Origin: Edaphobacter dinghuensis
GTDB lineage: Bacteria; Acidobacteriota; Terriglobia; Terriglobales; Acidobacteriaceae
Assembly (NCBI RefSeq): GCF_014640335.1
Contig: NZ_BMGT01000004.1
Coordinates: 248,001 to 312,000 of the forward strand
Reading direction: 5' to 3'
Length of the DNA stretch: 64,000 nt
Under the pieces are notes generated by a model, which saw nothing but the letters and a program-made list of their open reading frames with translations, made no database searches and was not told the origin of the DNA. The translations under genes and the position numbers were made by a program. Shown in pieces: positions 27,671-37,800 of the stretch. Position 1 is the stretch's first letter. Every line of letters begins with the position of its first letter.

Positions 27671-29482
27671 ATGGACCGGACGCAAACCATCAAGACGAGA
27701 AGAGATAACTGGGTGCTGAGGCATCCTTTGTTACGCAAGTACATGCCGCTGGTGCATGAAGATCTTACCGCGACGTATTCGCGCGACCTGCATAAATGGC
27801 TGATTATTGCTCCTATCATCGGCGTAACCACTGGGTTGGCCATTACCTCGATCGCTATTGTCGTGTTGGGCAAGGTGTGGCCGGTTGTTCTGGGCTACTA
27901 TCTGGGGCATCACTGGGCGATTGTGCCCGGACTGGTGGCCGCTTTTGCGGTGACTGGTTTGATCATGCAGTTTCTGACACCCGATCCGGATGAGCATTCC
28001 ACCGAAGAGGTCATTCGGTCTTATCACGAGCATCAGGGTGACATTAACATGCGGCCGTTTCTGCCGAAGCTGCTGGCGGCCATTACAACGGTGGCCTTTG
28101 GAGGCAGCACCGCGCTGGAAGGACCAAGTATCTATGGCGGTGCGGCGATTGGCTCGTGGCTATGGGCTAAGCTGCGGTGGCTGCGTTTGGATAGCCGAGA
28201 TCGTCGCGTCATGCTGATCTGCGGCGCAGCGGCAGGTATGTCGGCGGTCTTCCGCGCGCCTTTGACTGGTATCGTCTTTGCGCTGGAGATGCCTTATAAG
28301 GACGATCTGGCGCACGAAGCTCTGGTGCCGTCGCTGATCGCCTCGGTGATCTCCTACATCACGCTTAGCTCATTTCTTGGCGGAGCGCCGCTGTTCGACT
28401 TTGCCAGTTCGACATCGTTCACCGGGCGGGACCTTGTGTGGTGCGCCTTGCTTGGACTGGTAATCGGGCTCATCGCAATGGCATTTGTAATTACCTTCCG
28501 CCGGATGCGCGTGTTCTTTGTGAAATCTTCTCTTCCGCACTGGGTGAAGATGGCGATCGGCGGGTTGTTGACTGGTCTTTGCGGCCTGACCTTCCTGTAC
28601 TTCTATCATGGGACGCTGGTTCCGATCGGTCCCAATTATGAAGCTGTAGGAATGATTCTCGGCATACACCACAGCACGCTCGAGCTGGTGACCTTTGGTG
28701 TCCTTAAACTTGCGGCCAGCGCATTTACGCTGGGTGTTGGTGGCGTCAGCGCTCTGTTCGTTCCGTTATTTTTGTCGGGCGGCAGCTTTGGCGTAGCCTT
28801 TGCACAGGCTGTTGTTCATAGCTCTTCGATTGAATTGTATGCAGCGGTGGGCATGGCTGCATTTATCGCTGCGGGTTATAAGACGCCGCTGGCGGCAGTG
28901 GTGTTCGTTGCTGAAGCTACTGGTGGCCATGCGTTCATTATTCCTGCGCTGATCGGCTCGGCGGTGGCATATGCGGTGTCCGGAGATGCATCGGCATCAG
29001 GAGATCAGCGGATACATGAAGGCGTCAGGGTGCAGGAACTGCGGCATGTGATTGTTGGCAGCGTGATGCAGCAGAAGGTGATATCAGTGCAGGCATCATT
29101 GACGCTGAGCGAGTTTACCGAGTTGCTCTCTCCTCACTATCATCACTCGACGTTTCCGGTGTTCGAAGAGGATGAGCTGCTTGGGACTGTCGATGTATGG
29201 TCGGTCGCGAAGGTGCCCACACAAAAATGGCAGACAATGCGGATCCGAGAGCTTACGGACCGGCACATTGCGCGGATTCCTTTTGACTGCGATGTGACGG
29301 AAGGTCTGCGCCTGTTGATGAGCGAGCACCCGCAACATATGTTGCTGGTGACCTCCGCTGCCGGCAAGCTGGAAGGCATCGTGACGAAGACGGATATTTT
29401 GCAGGCCTTGAAGACGCGCAGAGATGCGCCGACGCAAGCAAGTCTTGAGACGGTATCGAGGGAGCCGAGCTTGGTGGAGTGA
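27671..29482 (+). CDS. ClC family chloride channel/antiporter with C-terminal CBS pair (paralogue 1)
   Basis: An integral membrane ClC protein (603 residues). The filter region STALEGPSIYGGA carries the gating glutamate Glu150, and RAPLTGIVFALEMPY is the conserved helix after it. The loop where many ClCs have GSGIP shows no such motif here, and the later G-G-x-F-x-P element reads VSALFVP, so the selectivity filter is atypical. Two CBS domains occupy about residues 455-590 (VMQQKVISVQASL... and GIVTKTDILQAL). It could be a H+-coupled anion exchanger. It is followed after 133 bases by a second ClC gene. Confidence 0.9.
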   Translation: MDRTQTIKTRRDNWVLRHPLLRKYMPLVHEDLTATYSRDLHKWLIIAPIIGVTTGLAITSIAIVVLGKVWPVVLGYYLGHHWAIVPGLVAAFAVTGLIMQFLTPDPDEHSTEEVIRSYHEHQGDINMRPFLPKLLAAITTVAFGGSTALEGPSIYGGAAIGSWLWAKLRWLRLDSRDRRVMLICGAAAGMSAVFRAPLTGIVFALEMPYKDDLAHEALVPSLIASVISYITLSSFLGGAPLFDFASSTSFTGRDLVWCALLGLVIGLIAMAFVITFRRMRVFFVKSSLPHWVKMAIGGLLTGLCGLTFLYFYHGTLVPIGPNYEAVGMILGIHHSTLELVTFGVLKLAASAFTLGVGGVSALFVPLFLSGGSFGVAFAQAVVHSSSIELYAAVGMAAFIAAGYKTPLAAVVFVAEATGGHAFIIPALIGSAVAYAVSGDASASGDQRIHEGVRVQELRHVIVGSVMQQKVISVQASLTLSEFTELLSPHYHHSTFPVFEEDELLGTVDVWSVAKVPTQKWQTMRIRELTDRHIARIPFDCDVTEGLRLLMSEHPQHMLLVTSAAGKLEGIVTKTDILQALKTRRDAPTQASLETVSREPSLVE

Positions 29483-29559
29483 CATCGCGATAGGATTTTG
29501 AGATCGTGCCGCCGAGAACCTGGCTGGTCATCAGGGCTGCTCTCTGCATAAGAGTTTTG

Positions 29560-29585
29560 CCGGATCGATGCAGTGATCGATCCGG
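29560..29585. other. hairpin between the two ClC genes
   Basis: A perfect 10-bp inverted repeat CCGGATCGAT / ATCGATCCGG with a GCAGTG loop, located 30 bases before the second ClC start. It has no U-tract; it may be a leader hairpin, an mRNA processing site or a weak attenuator. Confidence 0.35.
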
Positions 29586-29615
29586 GATGCTTGAGACGAA
29601 GTGCGGAGGTTTCCG

Positions 29616-31430
29616 ATGGCCGATTATCCATTCACGGAAGTGACGACGCCGAACCCTGATAGCAAGCCTCAGAAAAAAGGTCAATTTGGTGTAGCGCTCG
29701 AGCCGGAGGTCATTAAGATATGCGGCTATGCATTGCTGATTGGACTCATCGGCGGCCTGGTGGCGGAAGGCCTGCTGGAGCTAATTTACCTCTTCACCAA
29801 TTTATTTTTCTATGGCAAGGTCTCGTTTGCAATTACGAACCCTGCGTATAACCATCTGGGCTGGTGGGTGATTCTGATTCCGCCGATTGGCGGGCTGCTG
29901 GTAGGCATCATGGTGCATTACTGGGAGCCAACGCTGAAGGGGCATGGGATTCCCGAAGCGATGGAAGCAGTGTTGTTTGGTCACAGCCGAATGCGAATTC
30001 GCGTGGCACTGCTGAAGCCATTAGCTACCGCACTGGCGATTGGTACAGGCGGCCCGTTTGGAGCAGAGGGCCCGATCATTCAAACGGGTGCAGCCTTCGG
30101 ATCGCTGTTCGGACAAGCAGTTGGTTTAACACCGTACTACCGACGCGTGCTGCTTGCATCAGGCGCGGCTGCTGGTATGGCTGCTACTTTTACCGCCCCA
30201 CTCGCAGGGATTCTCGTCGCAATTGAACTGCTGCTGTTCGAATTGCGAGCACGCTCGTTTATTCCTGTGGCGCTTGCAGCCGCAGTTGCTACTGGAGTGC
30301 GCATTCATTTTGTAGGATGGGCTCCGTTATTTCCGACGCCAGCTTTTAAGCTGACCAGCATGAATGAGCTTTGGCTCTTCGGCCTTATGGGAATCCTGAT
30401 GGGGATCGTTGGGTTGGCAATGATTCGTGCATTGGCATGGACAGAAGATTTCTTTGACGAGATTCCTCTCAAACATGCTCTGATCTGGTCGCCCGCAATC
30501 GGCGCATTAATTCTTGGTGTGATTGGATATTTTTATCCTCAGGTCTTCGGCACTGGCTACGACACGATTCGCGATATGTTGAATGACCGGCTGACGACAA
30601 GCAAGCTGCTAGGCATCTCAGTAGCAAAGTTTTGGGCGTTGGTGATTTCTTTAGGATCGGGAACGACGGGAGGTGTATTCGCGCCTTCGCTGATTGTAGG
30701 CGGTGGTATTGGTGCGACGTTTGCCATTGGCTTTCAACATGTTTTTCCGCATCTGGTCAGCAATCCGGCGTTCTATGCGTTGGTGGCGATGGCAGCGGTA
30801 TTTGGGGGGATTGCACGCGCTCCGTTTACGAGCATCGTATTTTTGTTTGAGCTAAGCCATAACCCCAATGCGCTGCTTCCGCTGATTGTCTGCGTCATGG
30901 TTTCAGATGGGTTTGTGCGGCTGTTCAGTCGGGATTCGATCATGACTGGGAAGCTGGTCAAACGAGGGTTGATCATTCTGCAGGACTACTCGGTGCCGGT
31001 ACTGATGCGCGCACGAATCGACCAGATCATGCAGAAGCAGTTCACGACGATCGATGCGGATGAGGAGTTGCGGACGGTGCTGACGACGCTCACTCCAGGC
31101 AGTGGCATCGGGCTAATGCCAGTAGTGGAGAAAGATGGATCTCTGGTAGGCATTGTGGAGGCGCATGATCTGCTGAAGATCGAACCGCCGGACCACCACT
31201 TTAAAATGCGCGAGCTCGCACGGCAAGACTATGTGCTGGCCTATCCGGAAGAGGCCGTCGATCAGGTGAACCGCGACATGCTGCTGAAAAATATCGAAAA
31301 TGTCGTTGTGGTGCAGTCGCATGGGTCGCGCAAACCGATTGGAATTGCGCGAGCAAATGACATTTTGCAGTTGCGCCGCTGGCTGATGGAAGAGGAGACT
31401 CGCGAAGTCGTAGCCAAGAGCAAGGCTTAA
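29616..31430 (+). CDS. ClC family chloride channel/antiporter with C-terminal CBS pair (paralogue 2)
   Basis: A second ClC (604 residues). Unlike the first it has the full set of filter motifs: GHGIPE (equivalent to GSGIP, residues ~109-114), GGPFGAEGP with gating Glu151, and GSGTTGGVFAPSLIVGG (GGxFxP). Two CBS domains follow (about residues 460-595). The start is ATG at 29616, with GGAGGT 5 bases upstream. The retained gating glutamate suggests Cl-/H+ exchange as in bacterial antiporters. The difference in filter sequence between the two tandem copies suggests different anion specificity or a heteromeric role. Confidence 0.92.
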   Translation: MADYPFTEVTTPNPDSKPQKKGQFGVALEPEVIKICGYALLIGLIGGLVAEGLLELIYLFTNLFFYGKVSFAITNPAYNHLGWWVILIPPIGGLLVGIMVHYWEPTLKGHGIPEAMEAVLFGHSRMRIRVALLKPLATALAIGTGGPFGAEGPIIQTGAAFGSLFGQAVGLTPYYRRVLLASGAAAGMAATFTAPLAGILVAIELLLFELRARSFIPVALAAAVATGVRIHFVGWAPLFPTPAFKLTSMNELWLFGLMGILMGIVGLAMIRALAWTEDFFDEIPLKHALIWSPAIGALILGVIGYFYPQVFGTGYDTIRDMLNDRLTTSKLLGISVAKFWALVISLGSGTTGGVFAPSLIVGGGIGATFAIGFQHVFPHLVSNPAFYALVAMAAVFGGIARAPFTSIVFLFELSHNPNALLPLIVCVMVSDGFVRLFSRDSIMTGKLVKRGLIILQDYSVPVLMRARIDQIMQKQFTTIDADEELRTVLTTLTPGSGIGLMPVVEKDGSLVGIVEAHDLLKIEPPDHHFKMRELARQDYVLAYPEEAVDQVNRDMLLKNIENVVVVQSHGSRKPIGIARANDILQLRRWLMEEETREVVAKSKA

Positions 31431-31449
31431 TGTGTTGTTATTACACAAA

Positions 31450-31486
31450 AACTCCCGCCGTTCGATTTCGACGAGCGGCAGGAGTT
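31450..31486. terminator. hairpin terminator after the ClC pair
   Basis: AACTCCCGCCGTTCG (31450-31464) pairs with CGAGCGGCAGGAGTT (31472-31486) with 13 of 15 positions matching. A run of A residues on the left gives a U-tract only for minus-strand transcription. It marks the end of the ClC transcript. Confidence 0.55.
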
Positions 31487-31841
31487 CTAGCGCCTGATGC
31501 TTATAGGCTGCTGCCTGCTTTTTAGAGGTAAATCTTTGCCGCATTTCTCCTTGACGTGCAGCGTTCAATGCCGAGCTGGTGGTTCCTGCTGAAAAGGTAT
31601 CGATGTTTGTTGCTGGAACTGCGAAGGCTGATTCGCTATATTTGGCAGATACTAAATGAAATTTAGATCGCAATAAATGATTAATATCAATGATAAAATC
31701 ACAGATAATGATCGTAAATACCTATTTTTATGGCATTAATAAGAAGGTTTACTAATATGCTGGAGCGTGTTGAATGAGGTAAGTATTGACTCCTCAGGCT
31801 TTAGTTACTAATTATTTGTTGTTTTTTAGTTGGAGGTTGCG
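31487..31841. other. AT-rich intergenic region upstream of the leader ORF
   Basis: No gene is supported here; a long minus-strand frame crossing it is a shadow of the ClC gene. Between 31675 and 31715 the element AATGAT occurs three times in 40 bases, in one orientation. Such repeats would suit a DeoR-type regulator, like the one encoded convergently downstream, but this is only a suggestion. A TTGACT at 31786-31791 may be part of the promoter. Confidence 0.35.
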
Positions 31842-31895
31842 ATGGGTGTTCTTACAGCGGATTCTGATGGTTGTTGTGCGGGGGGACAGTTATGA
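31842..31895 (+). CDS. 17-codon leader ORF overlapping the isomerase start
   Basis: ATG at 31842 has a strong TTGGAGG Shine-Dalgarno 5-6 bases upstream and opens a frame encoding MGVLTADSDGCCAGGQL. Its TGA (31893-31895) overlaps the ATG (31892) of the isomerase-like gene in an ATGA arrangement. The geometry is that of a translationally coupled leader peptide. There is no run of one amino acid that would suggest classical attenuation, though two adjacent Cys codons are present. It was found by direct reading and could be fortuitous. Confidence 0.45.
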   Translation: MGVLTADSDGCCAGGQL

Positions 31896-33649
31896 GGGGG
31901 TTCCATAACTACGATCTGAACCCAGTGATTTACCTGCCAGCTTATGGAGAGCGGGATTGTCTTGAAGGCTGGAGTGAAGTTACGGCCCGCATCCAGGAGT
32001 GCCTTCCGCCGACAGGTAAGTACACGATTGCGATTGAGTGCTATCCGGGAGTGATGCTCGATGCGCTACAGAGAAAAATTGCTGCGGCATTCCCCCAAAG
32101 CACCATTCTGAATGTAGAAGATGCATATAGCGATGCAGCGGTTTTGAGAGAACAATTTCAGGAGACATTCACAGCGGACCCAGTTTTCGGGAGGATGCGC
32201 CTCTGGCCGATGGCGAGCTATTTTGATGAGCATCGCACAGCGGAGTTGAAAGCCAAAATTGCGCAGAGTGCATCGGTGGTATTTCTTGTTGGTGCGGGTA
32301 CTCAACAGGTCGTTACGAATCCGGATCTGCTTGTTTATGCGAACGTAACGCGCTGGGAGCTGCAGAAGCGTCAACGCAGCAAAAGCATTTGTAATCTCGG
32401 GCTCCAGAACTATGAGGATTCTGCGCAGCTCTTGTACAAGAACGCATACTTTCTCGAATGGAGAGTTGCGGACGAGATGCGTCATGCTCTCTATGGAAGG
32501 GTTGTTTACTTCCTCGATCTGGACGACCAGGAAATTCCCCGAATGGTGAAAGGCGATGTACTCCGGGATGCTATTTCGACGGTAGTCAGGCAGCCTTTTC
32601 GGGTGGTGCCGTTTTTCGATCCGGGACCGTGGGGAGGCTCCTGGATGATGCGGACCTTCGATCTTCCGCAAAATGTCCCGAACTACGCATGGTGTTTCGA
32701 CTGCGTTCCGGAAGAAAACAGCGCCACGCTGGGCTTTGGGCCCCGGCGATTCCAGCTTCCCGCAATTCTGTTAGTACACGAGCAGCCAATTGCGTTATTA
32801 GGAGAGGCTATCTATAGATATTTCGGGGCAGAATTCCCCATCCGCTTTGATCTACTAGACACAGTTGGGGGCTCGAATCTCTCCTTGCAGGTGCATCCTC
32901 TGCGCGAGTATATCCAGCAGCATTTCGGAATTCCTTACACGCAGGACGAGAGCTACTACATTCTTGATCAATGCGGTGATTCTCAGATTTATCTTGGGGT
33001 GCGTACCGGAACGGAACGCGATGACATGCGCAGGGACCTGGAAGAGGCTCAGGCAGGCGGACCGCCTTTCCCGGCTGAACGCTATGTCAATCTATTGCCG
33101 ACCCATAAGCATGATCATTTTTCCATCCCGGCTGGGACGATTCATTGTTCGGGCAGCGATAATTTGGTACTTGAGATCAGTGCCACGCCCTATATTTTTA
33201 CGTTCAAGCTATGGGATTGGGGCCGCTTAGGATTGGACGGCAGGCCGCGTCCGATCCATCTTGAGCATGGCCTTGCCAATATCCAGTGGAACCGCAACAC
33301 GGAATGGGTGAGAAGGGAACTGCTGAACCAGACCGAGCCTGTTGCAACAGGCGATGGTTGGCGCGAGGAACGAACGGGGCTCCATCACACTCAGTTTCTT
33401 GAGACGCGCCGCACATGGTTTACAAAAGCAGTGACGCACAATACAGAAGGGAATCTGCATGTCTTGAATCTTGTCGAAGGAGAAGCTGTCAGTGTGGAAA
33501 GTCCTGACGGCAAATTTCCGCCGATCGAGATCCACTATGCAGAAACCTTTATTGTGCCGGCCTCGGTTGGAGCGTACACCATTCGGCCTCTAGGCAAGAC
33601 GAATGAACCGTTGGCAATTATTAGAGCGTATCTGCGCAACATGGATTAA
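31892..33649 (+). CDS. class I mannose-6-phosphate isomerase-like protein with extra N-terminal domain
   Basis: The C-terminal ~300 residues carry the type I phosphomannose isomerase zinc site: LSLQVHPLREY (Gln and His), an ESYYIL Glu, SIPAGTIHCSG (His), and LEISATPYIFTFKLWDWGR. The enzyme interconverts mannose-6-P and fructose-6-P. The first ~270 residues are not part of a standard ManA; they contain YTIAIECYPGVMLDAL where a P-loop kinase would have its nucleotide loop, then alternating strand/helix text. I read this tentatively as a kinase-like domain without a working P-loop. Total length is 585, against ~310-390 for plain ManA. ATG 31892 follows GGGGGA and overlaps the leader ORF stop. 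It converges on a DeoR repressor. Confidence 0.82.
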   Translation: MRGFHNYDLNPVIYLPAYGERDCLEGWSEVTARIQECLPPTGKYTIAIECYPGVMLDALQRKIAAAFPQSTILNVEDAYSDAAVLREQFQETFTADPVFGRMRLWPMASYFDEHRTAELKAKIAQSASVVFLVGAGTQQVVTNPDLLVYANVTRWELQKRQRSKSICNLGLQNYEDSAQLLYKNAYFLEWRVADEMRHALYGRVVYFLDLDDQEIPRMVKGDVLRDAISTVVRQPFRVVPFFDPGPWGGSWMMRTFDLPQNVPNYAWCFDCVPEENSATLGFGPRRFQLPAILLVHEQPIALLGEAIYRYFGAEFPIRFDLLDTVGGSNLSLQVHPLREYIQQHFGIPYTQDESYYILDQCGDSQIYLGVRTGTERDDMRRDLEEAQAGGPPFPAERYVNLLPTHKHDHFSIPAGTIHCSGSDNLVLEISATPYIFTFKLWDWGRLGLDGRPRPIHLEHGLANIQWNRNTEWVRRELLNQTEPVATGDGWREERTGLHHTQFLETRRTWFTKAVTHNTEGNLHVLNLVEGEAVSVESPDGKFPPIEIHYAETFIVPASVGAYTIRPLGKTNEPLAIIRAYLRNMD

Positions 33650-33657
33650 CGATAAGC

Positions 33658-34449
33658 TCAAGCCAATATTACGGAGATTCCGAGTTTTTCAAACGGTGCA
33701 ATCGCTTCTGCGGTTGCACCGTGGTCCGTGATCAGACAGTCGATTTCCTCTGTTTTGCATAGAAGCCATTTGCTGACTGTGCCCAGCTTGCTTCGATCGG
33801 CAACGACGACTTTCTTTTTAGAATGCTGAGCCAGTTTGCGGAGCACCTCGGCTTCAGCCGGATTCGTGCAGGTCAAGCCCTGTTGCGCATCAATCCCGTC
33901 CACTCCGATAAACATAATGTCCGCAAAGAGCATTTCGGTTGCCGCATTCGCAAGAGGGCCGAGCAGGGTAAACCAGTTTCCGCGAAGGATGCCTCCGGTA
34001 ACAATGACTTCGATGTCCTTACGGTTGCTGAGCTCCATCGCGACATTGATTGTATTGGTGATGATTGAAATATCGCTGAGCACCTTCAGGCTTCGAACGA
34101 CCTCGGTAGTTGTTGTCCCGCCGCTCAACGCAATGGTTTGGCCTGTTTGAACCAATTCTGCTGCGGCACGTGCGATGCGGCGTTTTTCTTCTGCGAAGCT
34201 GGCAATCTTGTCCTGGAAGGATGCGTCGTGGCGGAAGGGCTCGTAGAAGAGTGGCCCGATCGGTATAGCACCTCCGCGAACGCGCTTGAGCAGCGACCGG
34301 TTTTCCAGATCTTCAAGGTCGCGCCGTATGGTCGCAATCGAAGCTCCCAAAGCAGAACAAAGATCATCAATCGAGACACTACCAGTCGCTTGAAGGTTGC
34401 GAAGAATGAATTCCTGCCTTGCAACCAAATTATCTGTCTTATTCCCCAT
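33658..34449 (-). CDS. DeoR/GlpR family transcriptional repressor
   Basis: An N-terminal helix-turn-helix (ATGSVSIDDLCSALGASIATIRRDLEDLE, then LLKRVRGGA) joins a sugar-phosphate-sensing domain. Key pieces are IALSGGTTTTEVVRSL, VIVTGGILRG, FIGVDGIDAQQGLTCTNPAEAEV and VVVADRSKLGTVS, all standard for the family. Such proteins respond to phosphorylated sugars. It ends 8 bases from the end of the mannose-6-phosphate-isomerase-like gene, which it faces. ATG at 34449 gives the normal N-terminus; no good Shine-Dalgarno is visible for it. Confidence 0.9.
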   Translation of the reverse strand: MGNKTDNLVARQEFILRNLQATGSVSIDDLCSALGASIATIRRDLEDLENRSLLKRVRGGAIPIGPLFYEPFRHDASFQDKIASFAEEKRRIARAAAELVQTGQTIALSGGTTTTEVVRSLKVLSDISIITNTINVAMELSNRKDIEVIVTGGILRGNWFTLLGPLANAATEMLFADIMFIGVDGIDAQQGLTCTNPAEAEVLRKLAQHSKKKVVVADRSKLGTVSKWLLCKTEEIDCLITDHGATAEAIAPFEKLGISVILA

Positions 34450-34866
34450 AAAGGGAGCATACCAAAGGGCAATTGCGATCAAACCTTGGATACTCGGGGC
34501 CAATGTTTCTGCACTTTAACAGGATCAGATCTCGCGCAACGCGAGCAGATTGCCAGACAAAGAATCTATTGAAGCGGTGGATGCCCTGGACATGCAGATG
34601 CCAATTTTGGGGGAAGAATAGCGTGCAACCCGTTGGCCGGTTGATATATATGAGTTTTAAATCATTAAATATGATTGCAATATGGACAATCAATCTTTTG
34701 ATGGAGTAGTATTCGTTCGTATTTGATATTGGAGTATTAGTGCAGGTGAATTTAGGAATGGCCAAGAGCGAAAAATCACTTGAAACTATTGTATACAGTA
34801 TGCAGGCGGGCTATTGAGATACAGAGATTCGTGCGTAGCGAAACTCGAAATTATGGGAGGCATCAG
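34450..34866. other. divergent intergenic region: DeoR repressor / TonB receptor
   Basis: 417 bases without a supported gene. It is AT-rich in its second half. It holds one GntR-type operator (34790-34804) and, 113 bases before that, the sequence TTAAATCATTAAATATGATT (34657-34676). The latter has a near-copy (17 of 20) in the intergenic region next to the UxuA operon at 51899-51918. Promoter hexamers cannot be assigned with confidence. Confidence 0.4.
34790..34804 (+). promoter_or_regulatory. GntR/FCD-type operator, copy 1 (TonB receptor)
   Basis: TGTATACAGTATGCA, an odd-length palindrome (TGTATAC-A-GTATGCA, one mismatched pair). It is identical to copy 3 at 45805-45819. It lies 62 bases before the TonB-receptor start. 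GntR regulators of the FCD subfamily typically bind TTGTATACAA-like sites; the GntR gene at 45061 is the obvious candidate. Confidence 0.75.
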
Positions 34867-37800
34867 ATGATGAAAAGAGTTGCTCTATTAATTTTGATTG
34901 GGTGTTCCTTCGTGCTCTGTGCGCCAGCGCAAACCACGAACGGACTCATAACAGGCACAGTGACAGACCCAAGCGGGGCGGTTGTGCCGAATTCTCAAAT
35001 TGAGATCACAAACCAGGGAACCGGTATAAAGAGAGCTACAGTAAGTGGGGCGGATGGGCACTATATTGTGCCTCAGTTGGCTCCGGGAATTTACGACATC
35101 GTTGTAACGACGGCGGGGTTTGGCCAGCAGAACCAAAAGAACGTTCAGTTGGAGGTCAACCAAAGCCTTACGCTGGATTTTAAGCTTGGGCTAGCGTCTG
35201 CTGCTCAGACTGTGCAGGTCACGACCGCTCCTCCCATGCTGAACACGACTTCCGCGACTTTGACTAATGTTGTGAATCATGAGGAAACCGTTGATCTGCC
35301 GCTGAACGGGCGCGAATTCACGCAACTGGCATTGCTGTCTCCAGGAGCATCGCCCGTAGAAAATGGCCAGCAAAGCGGCTTTGTGGTCGCACTTGGTGCT
35401 GGTGGAATCAGCCCATCCATGAATGGACAGCGCGGCGAACAGAACAACTTTACGATGGACGGTATTCTGAACAACCAGATTTACACGAATACCTGGGTGA
35501 TTGCGCCTCCTCCAGATGCCATCCAGGAGTTCAATGTCCAGTCGCACATCACAGACGCACAGTTTTCTATCAGCAGCGGTGCGAACATCAATGTTGCAAC
35601 GCGTGCCGGTACAAATACATTTCACGGTGCTGTTTGGGAGTTTTTCCGAAACGATGCACTCGATGCGCAGACCTACCCCGATACAAGCCGGTTGCCTTAC
35701 CGGCAGAATCAGTACGGTGTTTATTTTGGCGGTCCTGTGATGCTGCCGAAGGTGGTCAACGGGAAGAACAATACCTGGTTCTCCTTGTACTGGGAAGGGT
35801 TCCGCTCTGCTAAAACGACGTCCTATTTAGCAAGTGTTCTGACTCCTAATATGATCGCTGGGAATTTTGCGTCTGCCTTAGGTAGCCAGATAGGAACAGA
35901 TAGTCTGGGACGACCTGAATATTCAGGCGAAATCTATGATCCGGAGACCAGCAGACCAGATCCGAACAATCCGGGAGAATCTCTGCGCGACCCCTTCCCG
36001 GGCAATGTAATTCCCTCTGGTCGGATCAATCAGGCCAGCCTGCTCTATCTACAGAAGTACTATCCAGCACCGAATCTTAACGTTGCTGACAATGTTTTTC
36101 CCAATTACCAATTTTCAGGAGCAAATAACACCGCCAGCGATATATTTGGAATCCGACTGGATCACCAGCTTACGCAAAATGACATTATCTTTGCACGGTT
36201 CAATCGTTCGAAGCAGACACTGACTACGCCGGAAAGCCTGCCGACATATTCGCATCTGCTCATTAACTATGGGCAGCAGGCAGCGCTTGGATATACCCAC
36301 GTCTTCAACCCCAAGACGATTTTGAATTTCCGATACGGCTATTCCTACATCAACTATGACGATACGGACGAGGCCGCCGGAACCGCCTTTGCTCAATCGA
36401 TCAATTCGACTGAGGCCTTCCCGGTTCACGATGGTGTACAACTGGCTCCGGCGCTGAGCATCGCAAACGGATTTACCGGAACGAGTCAGTTCGCGGTTCC
36501 TCTTGGTCCCATGGAAGCGATGGACTATCACGTCGATTTATCAAAGGTAGTCTCGAATCATACTTTGGGCGTGGGAGGGATGTACTATCACCTTCGCAGT
36601 TACGATGATGGTTGGACGGCTGGTGCAAACTTCACACAGAACGCTACCTCTCAGGATGGTACGGCAGGACCGACAGGCTATGGCGCAGCCAGTTTCCTGC
36701 TTGGAGCGCTCGATAGTTATACCCCATGGCTTGGAAACACCGGAGCAGATCAAACCGTAAACTGGTACGGCTTCTATGCGCAGGACCAATGGCAGGCTAC
36801 GAAGAAACTCGTACTGACTGCGGGAATTCGCTGGGACTACGTCAGCCCGCCGAACTATCACAAAATTGTTTCCGGCTTGAACGTCTTAAATGGGCAGTTT
36901 ATTGTTACCGGGGCTGTGCCTCCCAGCGTTACTGAAGCTAATGGGCCTCGAGGATTCTTCAATCCCCAATACAACGGTTGGGAGCCACGCTTTGGGCTCG
37001 TGTATCAGTTTACGGACCGCACAGTCCTGCATGGCGCATTTGCAATGCTGGATGATCACAACAACACACTTATCCAGGAAAATCAGAACATTCGTTTGTC
37101 CTGGCCCAGTGGCGTTGCGGCGAATCTGACCAGTTTGGATCTTGGGATTCCGAGTACGTATTTGAATAATCTTCCACCTGCATCGTCATTGCTGGGAGGT
37201 CTCGCTCCTTATGCGAGCTACGGAGCCGACCCCGACAACAAAATCCCATATGTGTTGGAGTACAACCTTGGAGTGCAACAGCAACTATCAGCGTCAACTA
37301 CGTTGAAGTTGGATTATGTTGGTTCGCTGGGTCGACATCAATACATTGTGCCGGAAGCGAATACGGCACTTTATCCGGGAGCTGGACCAGTGCTGGCCCG
37401 GGAACCCTTCCCCCAATATGGAGGTCCGTTCTCGTTCTCATGGAATGAAATGCCTTCGAGCTACAACGCTCTTCAAGCGCAACTGCAAAAGAGCTTAAGT
37501 AATGGGCTATTTTTACAGGCGTCCTATACGTGGTCGAAGTCTATGGACTGGCAATCGGATCCATACACTAACTCAGAACCGAATTTCTATAACCTGCACA
37601 TGGACTGGGGGCCTTCGGACTACAACAAGACGAACATGGTTGTTCTGACCGAGGTCTATCAATTGCCTTTCGGCCAAAACAGAACATATTTGCGTGGAGC
37701 CAATAAATTAGTGCAGGGCGTGGCAGGTGACTGGATGCTTGGCTCGATCGTGACGCTGAACTCCGGCGCGCCGTTCAACGTATTCGCCGGTGGCGATATT

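Noticed and set aside
32066-32671. 201-codon minus-strand frame inside the isomerase-like gene
   Set aside because: Antisense shadow; it covers the unassigned N-terminal domain, but that domain's + strand frame continues without break into the isomerase.
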